Source: Chryseobacterium sp. LJ668 (GTDB lineage Bacteria; Bacteroidota; Bacteroidia; Flavobacteriales; Weeksellaceae). Taken from it: a DNA stretch of 64,000 bases. Location: assembly GCF_019613955.1 (NCBI RefSeq), contig NZ_CP080443.1, positions 1,488,001 through 1,552,000 on the forward strand, written 5' to 3'. Below the pieces are notes generated by a model. That model was not told where the DNA came from and made no database searches. It saw only the letters and a program-made list of their open reading frames with translations. Shown here in pieces: positions 15,895 through 24,256 of this stretch (positions are counted from its first letter, which is position 1; every line of letters starts with the position of its first letter). A program made the position numbers and the translations under genes.

Positions 15895-16991
15895 AAAAGT
15901 ATATATATTTATTTTCTTCTTGCGTACCTGTTAAAGGAGCTTCCCAAAGTTTAATTTGTGATTTACAAAGAAAAGACTTTGAATTTATACCTAATAGTCT
16001 TTTTGATATATTAACTGATTTAAATAATGGAAGAGAGTTAAACACAATCAGATCAAAATATAAGGACAAGGACGATATTGAAACTTTTGATTCATATATT
16101 GAATTCTTATTAGAGAAAGAGTTTATTTTTATTGATAATTCTCTACTAATAGATCGATTCCCCAAAATTAATTTTGATTTTAAAATTCCAGCTGTTATTA
16201 GCAATTCAATTCTTGATATTCCAGCTGAATATAATCTTAATAATATAAAAAATACAGTTAAACAGCTTGACCAATTGGGTTGTGAATCAATTGAAATACG
16301 ATTTTTGGGTGACTTCTATCAAAGCTATACTGATATTTTAAGATTATTTGAGACTTCAGGTATTAGATCTATAAAAATTATGCTGAATTATTTTGATTTT
16401 AGTGATGATTTCTTTTTAATGATTGAAGAAAAATATAGCAGAATTCGAGAAGTATATATATATAATTCTCCAGATGAAATGCTCGAAATTGAAACAAGAA
16501 TGATGCTGATTTATTTTCTACAGGATACTACATTTTCTATAAAATCTTGTGGTTTTATTTCTGATTTTTATTTTTCTGTAAATATTAAAACATTTAGTGA
16601 GAGTAGTAAATACAATTCGTGTCTCCATAAAAAGATTTCAATAGATTCTGAAGGTAACATTAAAAACTGCCCTTCGATGCCACAAAGCTTTGGTAATATA
16701 AAAGATACAACCTTAGAAGAAGCGTTAAACCATGAAGATTTCAAAAAATATTGGAATCTTACAAAGGACAAAATAGAAGTTTGCAAAGATTGTGAGTTTC
16801 GTTATATTTGTACAGATTGCAGAGCTTATACTGAGAGAACACATGAAGATAAAGAAGGATTAGACACTTCAAAGCCTTTAAAATGTGGCTATAATCCTTA
16901 CACCGGAGATTGGGAAGAATGGAGTACCAACCCACTTAAAGAGAAAGCGATAAAGTATTATGGGATGCAAGACTTAGTTAAGAAAAATTAA
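15891..16991 (+). CDS. gwsS: Grasp-with-spasm SPASM-domain maturase
   Basis: This 366-residue protein starts at GTG. The N-terminal segment (LFSSCVPVKGASQSLICDLQ) is characteristic of the GwsS family. The C-terminal SPASM domain has Cys at about 244, 260, 298, 301, 307, 310 and 332, a classic auxiliary [4Fe-4S] pattern. No CX3CX2C radical SAM motif is present, so it is not a standard radical SAM enzyme; the middle region may be a degenerate barrel. It probably works with gwsG on the two upstream precursors, by recognition or a second modification. A TTG-started exporter gene follows 11 bp later. The family assignment is firm; the chemistry is unknown. Confidence 0.85.
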   Translation: MKKYIYLFSSCVPVKGASQSLICDLQRKDFEFIPNSLFDILTDLNNGRELNTIRSKYKDKDDIETFDSYIEFLLEKEFIFIDNSLLIDRFPKINFDFKIPAVISNSILDIPAEYNLNNIKNTVKQLDQLGCESIEIRFLGDFYQSYTDILRLFETSGIRSIKIMLNYFDFSDDFFLMIEEKYSRIREVYIYNSPDEMLEIETRMMLIYFLQDTTFSIKSCGFISDFYFSVNIKTFSESSKYNSCLHKKISIDSEGNIKNCPSMPQSFGNIKDTTLEEALNHEDFKKYWNLTKDKIEVCKDCEFRYICTDCRAYTERTHEDKEGLDTSKPLKCGYNPYTGDWEEWSTNPLKEKAIKYYGMQDLVKKN

Positions 16992-17002
16992 ATCACGATT
17001 AA

Positions 17003-19198
17003 TTGGCAAAAAAATTCCCTTTTTACCTTCAACCGGATTCCAAAGATTGCGGTCCCACATGCCTCAGAATAGTCAGCAAACATTACGGAAAAAGTATTTC
17101 GTTACAGCAAATCCGTAACCTTTCAGAAACGACAAGAGAGGGAAGTAGTCTGCTTGGTTTAAGTGATGCTGCAGAAGATTTGGGCTTCCGTTCTTTGGGT
17201 GTACAGATAGACTTTAATACGTTGGCTGAAGAAGTCCCGTTCCCGTGTATTGTACACTGGAACAAGAATCATTTTGTAGTTGTTTATAAAATTGATAAAA
17301 ATAACATTGTTTACATTTCAGATCCGAGTTATGGTTTGATTACCTACACAAGAGAAGAATTTATTAAACGATGGATTGGCGAAAATGCCAACGAAAACAC
17401 AGAAGAAGGAATCGTATTGATCCTTGAGACGACTCCCGCATTTTTTCAAACTGAATTTGACGATCAGGAAAGTAAAGCCAGTTTTTCTTTTCTTTCAAAA
17501 TATTTGTTGAAATACAAATCACTTATCGTTCAGTTGGCGGTGGGTTTATTAGCGGGAAGTTTACTTTCTTTGATTCTTCCTTTCCTTACCCAAAGTATTG
17601 TAGATGTGGGAATTCAAAATCAGGATCTGAATTTCATTTACCTTGTCTTATTGGCTCAAATAATGCTTTTCTTAGGAAGAATGGGAATTGAGGTTATCCG
17701 AAGCTGGATTTTACTGCACCTGTCCACCAGAATCAATATCTCGATCATCTCCGATTTCTTTATCAAATTAATGAAGCTTCCGATCAGCTTTTTTGATACG
17801 AGAATGACTGGAGACATCATGCAGAGAATCAATGATCATCACAGAATCGAGCAGCTTCTGACGAATTCTTCTTTAAACACCTTGTTTTCACTCGTCAATC
17901 TGATCATTTTCAGCATCGTTTTACTGTTTTATGATTACAGATTATTTGTTGTTTATCTTGTCGGAGCGATTTTATATATCGGATGGATCACTTTTTTCCT
18001 CGGAAAACGAAAAGAACTCGATTATAAAAGATTTTCACAGGTTTCCCAGGAACAAAGCAAAGTGATTGAATTAATCAACGGGATGCAGGAAATCAAAATG
18101 TACAACGCCGAAAAACAGAAACGCTGGGATTGGGAGTTTCTTCAGGTTAAATTGTTTAAACTCAGAATCAAATCTCTATCACTGGAGCAATGGCAATCTG
18201 TCGGCGGAAATTTTATCAATCAGATGAAAGATATTTTGGTAAGCTTTCTTTCTGCTAAACTTGTGTTGGAAGGAAAACTTACTTTGGGGATGATGCTTTC
18301 CGTACAGTATATTATCGGACAATTAAACAGCCCTTTATTACAGCTCATTGACTTTATCAAGCAAACTCAGGATGCCAAAATTTCTTTGGAAAGATTGGGC
18401 GAAATTCATGATAAGGAAGATGAAGAAAGCAAAGATGAGCAATATGCCACCGAAGTTCCGGAAAAAGATATTGAAATCAATAATATGTCTTTCAGATACA
18501 TCGGTTCGGATGTTCCGGTTTTTGAAAATTTAAGCTTAAATATTCCTTATCAAAAAACTACAGCAATCGTCGGAGCCAGCGGAAGCGGAAAAACAACCCT
18601 TCTAAAATTATTAATGAAATTTTATGAACCCAATGAGGGCGAAATAAAAATTGGAAATACCCAGATGAAAAATATTTCGCCAAGATTCTGGAGAGATCAG
18701 TGCGGTGTTGTGATGCAGGAAGGATATGTTTTCAATGACACAATTGCCAATAATATTGCTGTAGGTGAAGATTATGTAGATAAAACAAAACTGAGAAAAG
18801 CAGTAGAAATCGCTAATATCAAAGATTTTATTGAAGGGTTGCCATTAAGTTATAATACAAAAATAGGTAATGAAGGTCTGGGCGTAAGTGGCGGACAAAA
18901 ACAAAGGCTTTTTATCGCAAGAGCAGTTTACAAGTCCCCGGAATATATTTTCTTTGACGAAGCTACCAGTGCTTTAGATGCAAATAATGAAAAAATAATC
19001 ATGGAAAATCTCGAGCAGTTTTTTGAAGGTAAAACGGCCATTGTGATTGCTCACAGATTGTCAACCGTAAAACATGCCGATAAAATTATCGTTTTAGATA
19101 AAGGTAAAGTTGTCGAAGAAGGAAATCATGCGGAATTGGTATCTTTAAAAGGTGAATATTACAGACTCGTTAAAAATCAGTTGGAACTTGGAAACTAA
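17003..19198 (+). CDS. C39-peptidase ABC exporter
   Basis: This 731-residue peptidase-containing ABC transporter starts at TTG. The N-terminal C39 domain has catalytic Cys16 in KDCGPTC, a His in WNKNHFVVVY and the Asp in SDPSYG. A six-helix membrane domain follows (about 165-440), then an ATPase with Walker A GASGSGKTT near 523, signature SGGQKQR near 629 and Walker B/D-loop FFDEATSALD near 650. It cuts leaders and exports peptides across the inner membrane. It is 11 bp after gwsS, so grasp-with-spasm products are the first candidates, but the GG-leader Cys-rich peptides in the island could also use it. Confidence 0.92.
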   Translation: MAKKFPFYLQPDSKDCGPTCLRIVSKHYGKSISLQQIRNLSETTREGSSLLGLSDAAEDLGFRSLGVQIDFNTLAEEVPFPCIVHWNKNHFVVVYKIDKNNIVYISDPSYGLITYTREEFIKRWIGENANENTEEGIVLILETTPAFFQTEFDDQESKASFSFLSKYLLKYKSLIVQLAVGLLAGSLLSLILPFLTQSIVDVGIQNQDLNFIYLVLLAQIMLFLGRMGIEVIRSWILLHLSTRINISIISDFFIKLMKLPISFFDTRMTGDIMQRINDHHRIEQLLTNSSLNTLFSLVNLIIFSIVLLFYDYRLFVVYLVGAILYIGWITFFLGKRKELDYKRFSQVSQEQSKVIELINGMQEIKMYNAEKQKRWDWEFLQVKLFKLRIKSLSLEQWQSVGGNFINQMKDILVSFLSAKLVLEGKLTLGMMLSVQYIIGQLNSPLLQLIDFIKQTQDAKISLERLGEIHDKEDEESKDEQYATEVPEKDIEINNMSFRYIGSDVPVFENLSLNIPYQKTTAIVGASGSGKTTLLKLLMKFYEPNEGEIKIGNTQMKNISPRFWRDQCGVVMQEGYVFNDTIANNIAVGEDYVDKTKLRKAVEIANIKDFIEGLPLSYNTKIGNEGLGVSGGQKQRLFIARAVYKSPEYIFFDEATSALDANNEKIIMENLEQFFEGKTAIVIAHRLSTVKHADKIIVLDKGKVVEEGNHAELVSLKGEYYRLVKNQLELGN

Positions 19199-20492
19199 AA
19201 AAGATATCTTAGATAATATTGAACTCCGCTCAGAAAGCGTACAGGATATTCTTACAGAACCGCCACATTGGATGTTCCGTTGGGGAAACACGATTATACT
19301 AATCATTTTATTAATGATTCTTGCAATGAGCTATATTATCAAGTATCCGGAATTTGTTCCGGCGCCTATTGTGGTAACTTCAAAAAATCCTCCTGAAAAA
19401 ATTGAAGCCAGAAGCAGCTCAAAGATTGAGAAAATATTCATTAAAGATCATCAGAAAGTCAAAAAAGGAGATGTATTGCTGGTATTACAGTCTACAGCCA
19501 ATTATCAGGATGTTTTAAAACTAAAAAAACTCGTAGATTCCATCGCTTCGGATCAGCTGCTTTCTTTTCCCGTGAACGAAGCTTCTCATTATAAGCTAGG
19601 CGAGCTTCAGGGCGATTATAATAGTTTTGCCAAAGCTTTTCAGGACGAGAATTTATTTACCAGGCTGCAGCCTTATGCCCCGGAAAGCATTGCGGCCAAT
19701 CAAAGTATTTTCGAATCAAGAAACAGGATAACCACCTTACGACAGCAAAGAAATCTTGAAGCGGCAAAAACTGAGTTGACACGCAAGAATTATCAGCGGT
19801 CTCAAGAATTATTCAATCAGGGAGTGATTGCAGCTGTCGAACTGGAGGGTGAAAAATTAAAATATCTTCAGGCTCAGCAGAATTTAGAAAATATCAATAT
19901 TTCTATGTCTCAATTACAGGAAAGCATTTCAAATTTCAACAAAACAAAAAGCGGAACAGCAATCAACACTGAAAAAGATAAAATTAATTATTCTTCTCAG
20001 ACTCTGCAGTTGTTTGAACAGCTGAGAAAATCTCTCAAACAGTGGGAACAAAACTACCTTATTATTTCTTCTACCGATGGAATGGCGAGTTTTCAGCAGT
20101 TTTACGGTGAAAATCAATTCGTAAAAGCAGGAGATCCTATATTGTCAATATTACCTGATCATACGGATGAATTGGTTGGAAGAATGTCTGTTCCGACAGT
20201 TAATTCGGGGAAAATTATTCAAGGAGAAAAAGTATTGATCAAGTTAGATAATTACCGTTTCCAGGAATACGGAATCATTGAAGGAAAAGTGCAGAATATC
20301 TCACTGATTCCCGATGACAAAGGAAATTATTATGTAGATGTTGTGCTGCCTAAAGGTTTAAAAACCTCTTACAATAAAACCCTGAAGTTTGATAAAGAAC
20401 TAAGAGGAAATGCGGAAATCGTTACTCAGGATCTTAGATTGATTGAGCGGTTTTTCTACCAGATCAGAAAATTGCTGGGATATCAGTCATAA
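19188..20492 (+). CDS. HlyD-family secretion adaptor
   Basis: The likely start is the TTG at 19188, overlapping the exporter end by 11 bp and giving the N terminus (L)ETKKDILDNIELRS (435 residues). A GTG at 19152 is an alternative that would add 12 residues. It has one membrane helix near residues 28-48, a biotinyl-lipoyl-like half motif (IEARSSSKIEKIFIKDHQKV), a long helical hairpin rich in Gln/Leu (about 130-260), and a beta-barrel C terminus. It is the periplasmic adaptor linking the ABC exporter to an outer-membrane channel not encoded here. It ends the grasp-with-spasm operon. Confidence 0.88.
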   Translation: METKKDILDNIELRSESVQDILTEPPHWMFRWGNTIILIILLMILAMSYIIKYPEFVPAPIVVTSKNPPEKIEARSSSKIEKIFIKDHQKVKKGDVLLVLQSTANYQDVLKLKKLVDSIASDQLLSFPVNEASHYKLGELQGDYNSFAKAFQDENLFTRLQPYAPESIAANQSIFESRNRITTLRQQRNLEAAKTELTRKNYQRSQELFNQGVIAAVELEGEKLKYLQAQQNLENINISMSQLQESISNFNKTKSGTAINTEKDKINYSSQTLQLFEQLRKSLKQWEQNYLIISSTDGMASFQQFYGENQFVKAGDPILSILPDHTDELVGRMSVPTVNSGKIIQGEKVLIKLDNYRFQEYGIIEGKVQNISLIPDDKGNYYVDVVLPKGLKTSYNKTLKFDKELRGNAEIVTQDLRLIERFFYQIRKLLGYQS

Positions 20493-20517
20493 ATTCGAAT
20501 AATAGGTCAAAAAAATT

Positions 20518-20569
20518 TGTGAAAATCTATGGGAAGATTTACTCTCCGTAGATTTCACAGATTTTCACA
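20518..20569. repeat. Inverted-repeat intergenic element
   Basis: TGTGAAAATCT (20518-20528) is perfectly inverted at 20559-20569. Inside lies a competing TCTATGG / CCGTAGA pairing. Similar TCTGTGAAAATCT phrases are frequent between genes in Chryseobacterium, so it may be a small dispersed repeat. Confidence 0.4.
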
Positions 20570-20587
20570 GATGATATTTTGAAAATA

Positions 20588-20614
20588 AAAAACCGAACTC
20601 AAAAGTCCGGTTTT
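20588..20614 (-). terminator. Terminator after the oxygenase gene
   Basis: An 11-bp stem with one mismatch (AAAACCGAACT with AGTCCGGTTTT, 4-nt loop) lies just downstream of the minus-strand oxygenase stop and is followed on that strand by a T run. Confidence 0.65.
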
Positions 20615-20618
20615 AAAA

Positions 20619-21569
20619 TTATTTTTTAATCAATCCCAATTCAATTAATCTTTCGTGTAAAAACTCTCCTGCGGTTGTATCTTCATACAATTTCGGATGA
20701 TTTTCATCTACACAGTTTTCAAGTGCATTTAGCGACATTTCGCTTACCGGATGCATAAAGAAAGGAATAGAATATCTTGAAGTTCCCCACATTTCTCTTG
20801 GCGGATTGACTACCCTGTGAATCGTAGATTTCAATTTGTTGTTGGTATGTCTCGAAAGCATATCTCCCACGTTGATCATCAATTCGTCAGGTTCTGCAAT
20901 CGCATCGATCCATTCGCCTTTATGATTTTGAACCTGAAGACCTTTCCCTTGAGAGCCCATCAAAAGAGTGATCAGGTTGATGTCTCCATGAGCTGCTGCT
21001 CTTACCGCATCATCAGGTTCCTGAGTGATCGGCGGATAATGGATGGGCCTTAAAATAGAGTTTCCTTCTGCAATTTTATTATCAAAATAAAATTCATCCA
21101 GACCCAGATACAACGCCAAAGCTCTCAAAACATATTTCCCTGTTTTTTCAAGCATTTGATACGTTTCCTTACCTACTTCATTAAACTTTGGAAGCTCTTC
21201 TACGATAACATTGTCGGGATACTGGCTTTTGTATTTTGAGTCATCCGAAACATACTGTCCGAAATGCCAAAACTCTTTCAAATCACCTTTTTTAAATCCT
21301 TTTGCGGTTTCTTTTCCGAAACCTACATAGCCTCTCTGTCCTCCAATTCCCGAGATCTCGTACTTTTGTTTGGTTTCTGTGGGAAGTTCAAAGAAGTTTT
21401 TTACTTCTCCATAAAGATCATCTACGAGTTTGTCATCCAGGAAATGTCCTTTTAAGGCAACAAAACCAATTTCTTCGTAAGCTTTTCCGATTTCATTTAC
21501 AAATTTCTGTTTGCGTTCCGGGTCACCCGAAAGGAAATCACGCAGGTCTACACTAGGTATTTTATCCAT
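20619..21569 (-). CDS. Isopenicillin N synthase-like 2OG/Fe(II) oxygenase
   Basis: This 316-residue cytosolic protein is of the isopenicillin N synthase / 2-oxoglutarate-Fe(II) dioxygenase superfamily. It has the N-terminal DIOX_N part (IPSVDLRDF, FVALKGH), the iron-binding HGD in AAHGDINLITLL, the distal His in STIHRVVNPP, and an RYS motif for 2-oxoglutarate binding. Length is normal. The substrate is not evident; homologs in Chryseobacterium and Flavobacterium are widespread and need not relate to antibiotics. It is a single gene with its own terminator, so a link to the peptide island is not supported. Confidence 0.85.
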   Translation of the reverse strand: MDKIPSVDLRDFLSGDPERKQKFVNEIGKAYEEIGFVALKGHFLDDKLVDDLYGEVKNFFELPTETKQKYEISGIGGQRGYVGFGKETAKGFKKGDLKEFWHFGQYVSDDSKYKSQYPDNVIVEELPKFNEVGKETYQMLEKTGKYVLRALALYLGLDEFYFDNKIAEGNSILRPIHYPPITQEPDDAVRAAAHGDINLITLLMGSQGKGLQVQNHKGEWIDAIAEPDELMINVGDMLSRHTNNKLKSTIHRVVNPPREMWGTSRYSIPFFMHPVSEMSLNALENCVDENHPKLYEDTTAGEFLHERLIELGLIKK

Positions 21570-21610
21570 TTTATAGAAATTTTACGTGGGGCTAATTTAC
21601 AGATTTTTGT

Positions 21611-22087
21611 TTATTGATCTACTGCATTTTCCAATTCTTCTATTATTTTATCCATTACCTCTTGAGTGGTTAAATATAAAATATCATTATTTGCATCATT
21701 GTAATTCTCATTTTTATCTTGAACTAACAATTTTGTCATATCTGGAACTTCATCTTTAAAATTCAAACGAATACAACCTCCGTAACCTTTTGGAATAATT
21801 CCTATATTATCATTCTTTTTTAATGATAAAAAGTCTATTTCACAATCTGTCTTTTGATAATTTTTAGGTTCTTTTCTATTATAAATAACGTTATATTTTG
21901 TTCCCAAAATTATATCATTATCATTGCTGTAATTTTCCACATAAATAGAAGTGTTTCTATTTATTGGATTTAACTCATATTTAGAAATATCATTGTTAGA
22001 ATACATCCTATGAAACGCAAGAAATGGATATTTATTGATGAAATCTTCACGAATATTGTCGTATAAATCATTTGTAATTGCTGTCAT
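21611..22087 (-). CDS. Probable immunity protein for the ART-domain toxin
   Basis: This 158-residue soluble, acidic and Asn/Asp-rich protein has no signal peptide. It starts 14 bp after the stop of the large ART-domain gene, in the same operon. No known family was recognised; visible elements are a KGYGGCIRLNF strand and an LTTQEVMDKIIEELENAV final helix. Small proteins directly downstream of polymorphic toxins are usually their immunity partners, and its base composition matches the toxin gene. The role is inferred from position and size only. Confidence 0.5.
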   Translation of the reverse strand: MTAITNDLYDNIREDFINKYPFLAFHRMYSNNDISKYELNPINRNTSIYVENYSNDNDIILGTKYNVIYNRKEPKNYQKTDCEIDFLSLKKNDNIGIIPKGYGGCIRLNFKDEVPDMTKLLVQDKNENYNDANNDILYLTTQEVMDKIIEELENAVDQ

Positions 22088-22101
22088 ATTAATTTAAGTT
22101 T

Positions 22102-24132
22102 TTATTTAATAGCTTTTTTATAAAATTCTAATGCTTCTTTGGGAGTTAGTTTTTTTGTGTTTTCTAACAAAAATAAGCTATTTGGAAATCCATCTTTGGT
22201 GATTTTAGCAGGAATATCTAATCCATACATTTCATTCAATAATTTTCTTGCATCTTCAATAGGAATCTCTTTTACAGCAAAAGTAGATAAATTTTCTGGC
22301 GAAGTGTTGACAATAGCTTCTAATTCTAAATCAAATCTGTACTGATTTGCTGATTGTAAATTTAAACCTTTTAAATTTTTTGGTACATAAACTTGTAAAA
22401 CTCCCTTTGTTCCTGGTTTGGATGATGATTCTATACCAAAAATAACAGCTCTTATCGGATCTGTAGAAGTTGAAGCCCCATATTCTATTGAGTTAAGATT
22501 TCCTGTAAAGATTTCTCCATTTATACTTTTAGTTGTTCCTCTGAAAAGTGCCTGTATTCCTACTTTTTCCAAATCTTCTGCCATTACATTCTGATCTACT
22601 TTTCCTAAGAATTCTATAAGTTCTTCTACGGTTTTTATTTTTCTACCACTTAAAATCCTTGATAAAATAGTTGCTCCTCTTGCAATTCCTGCTCCTACTT
22701 CTGGTAGTAACCCTGAAGCAATATTATTAAGAATTATCCAAAATTCTTCGTCTATTTTTTTATTAGTAAAATATTCAGCAACAAAGCATGGGATATGTAA
22801 ATCTTTTCCATCTAATACAATTTTTATAGGACTAAAAGGCAACTCAATTTTATTTCCGATTTCCTTTTCATTATATGGCATTACAATAGAAGTGTTATCA
22901 TACCCAAATAACGCTGTTCCGACTCTATATTTTTTTTCTTTTTCCAGATAATATGCAAAACCAGTATACCTTATATATGGATCATTAACATCATCAGAAG
23001 GTTTATAATCTTTATAATCAATATCAAATTTCCATGCTTGTTCAAGTTCTTTAATTGCCCAGTTTTTATAGCCAATTCTCGAAAAAGTAGTAATTAATTC
23101 CTCAATATATTTATTATTAAATTTTTCAAATACTTTACGGACAGGTTCAGGATTTTTATTAATTTGATTGTACCACCAGTTTGGATTTTTTACTCCCTTC
23201 AGTAAGTTAATAACTGAAAGATTTTCATTTGTCCCAGATGCATTAATAGCTTTTTCAGAAAGGGAAACAAAATCTTTCCAAAGCATTTCATCAGTAAGAA
23301 CTTCCAAAACAAAATCAGGAATATTTTCATATAAACCATCAATAATATCAGGATTGTTTTTGGCGGTTGCAAAAAAATCAAGATAATAACGAATAATAGA
23401 TTTTTTCACTGATTCCACATTAGAATCTCCCTTGACAATTCGTAAAAACTCTATAAATGTGTCGACATTTGACGTAAAGAGTTTAATCGCTACATATTCA
23501 TCGTTTAGCTTAAAATCTGTGGGATTGGATGTTTGCTTAGTTTCTGTATCTTGAAATTTTTTATCTTCTCCATCTTTATAGATGAAATTTAGATTATAAC
23601 TTACCTTATAATTGTCAAAATAGATCCCAAACGTGTAAGAATTGCTTAATAAATTCTTTCTGGTATTCAATTTGGCTAAGTCAAAAGTTGCCTGAACTTC
23701 TTGCTCTCCTTTTTTATAAACAAAAGGATTGTTGTTTTTAATACTACTGAATACAGGAATACCCATTGAAGACGAACCTGAATAAATAGTTTTGTCTCCT
23801 AAAAAGTAAATTTCTGGATCAAATAAAAATGCTTCTATCAACCCTAATTTCCCTTTTAAATGTTCTGCAAGAAGGTCATAATTAATTCCACCTGTATAAA
23901 AATCTTCGGATAATGCATCGTAATCTTCAGTAGTAGGTTTGTAAAAAGCACTTTTCTTTCCAAAAGGTGTATTTAATGCATATTCATTAGAAATTTCATC
24001 AAATGTTTTGCTGGTTCTTATTTCTGCAAAAGGGTCTTTTCCTTTGCCTAATATTCCTCTGTTTAAATCTTCAAAGGAGATGATTTTAAACTCTGAGAGA
24101 TCATCACTCCATTCATCATCAAATAGTTTCAT
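22102..24132 (-). CDS. Putative toxin with C-terminal ADP-ribosyltransferase domain
   Basis: This 676-residue protein has no signal peptide. The C-terminal ~150 residues carry the three marks of R-S-E ADP-ribosyltransferases: Arg531 in LFRGTT, STS at 554-556 in GASTSTDPIRA, and ELE at 603-605. Just before this is a hydrophobic Gly/Ala/Ile segment (VGAGIARGATILSRIL, about 475-490) like the pretoxin linkers of polymorphic toxins. The N-terminal 450 residues were not recognised. Such enzymes move ADP-ribose from NAD+ to a target protein or nucleic acid. The absence of a signal peptide suggests delivery by a dedicated system or an intracellular role. The small gene downstream is its likely antidote. 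ART assignment is by motif reading. Confidence 0.6.
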   Translation of the reverse strand: MKLFDDEWSDDLSEFKIISFEDLNRGILGKGKDPFAEIRTSKTFDEISNEYALNTPFGKKSAFYKPTTEDYDALSEDFYTGGINYDLLAEHLKGKLGLIEAFLFDPEIYFLGDKTIYSGSSSMGIPVFSSIKNNNPFVYKKGEQEVQATFDLAKLNTRKNLLSNSYTFGIYFDNYKVSYNLNFIYKDGEDKKFQDTETKQTSNPTDFKLNDEYVAIKLFTSNVDTFIEFLRIVKGDSNVESVKKSIIRYYLDFFATAKNNPDIIDGLYENIPDFVLEVLTDEMLWKDFVSLSEKAINASGTNENLSVINLLKGVKNPNWWYNQINKNPEPVRKVFEKFNNKYIEELITTFSRIGYKNWAIKELEQAWKFDIDYKDYKPSDDVNDPYIRYTGFAYYLEKEKKYRVGTALFGYDNTSIVMPYNEKEIGNKIELPFSPIKIVLDGKDLHIPCFVAEYFTNKKIDEEFWIILNNIASGLLPEVGAGIARGATILSRILSGRKIKTVEELIEFLGKVDQNVMAEDLEKVGIQALFRGTTKSINGEIFTGNLNSIEYGASTSTDPIRAVIFGIESSSKPGTKGVLQVYVPKNLKGLNLQSANQYRFDLELEAIVNTSPENLSTFAVKEIPIEDARKLLNEMYGLDIPAKITKDGFPNSLFLLENTKKLTPKEALEFYKKAIK

Positions 24133-24244
24133 ATGTTATTTTTGAAATTAATATTTTTCTAATATTTCTAAAAACAAAACTAATTCTAGAATACGACAAA
24201 ACTCGTCGTAATAAAATTTACTTTAAGAACTCAACAAAAACCAC

Positions 24245-24252
24245 TAATTTTG
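24245..24252 (+). promoter_or_regulatory. -7 promoter box of menD
   Basis: TAATTTTG is an exact TAnnTTTG match ending 4 bp before the menD ATG. With the box centred at -7, transcription would start at or next to the ATG, implying a leaderless mRNA. Confidence 0.5.
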
Positions 24253-24256
24253 TCGC

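Noticed and set aside
15891..16991. Calling the SPASM protein a radical SAM enzyme
   Set aside because: No CX3CX2C motif is present in the N-terminal part.
21264..21556. Overlapping plus-strand frames within the oxygenase gene
   Set aside because: They are antisense to a conserved enzyme and their sequences show no domains.
20619..21569. Treating the isopenicillin N synthase-like gene as part of the peptide island
   Set aside because: It has its own terminator, is convergent with the exporter operon, and similar genes are widespread without antibiotic clusters.
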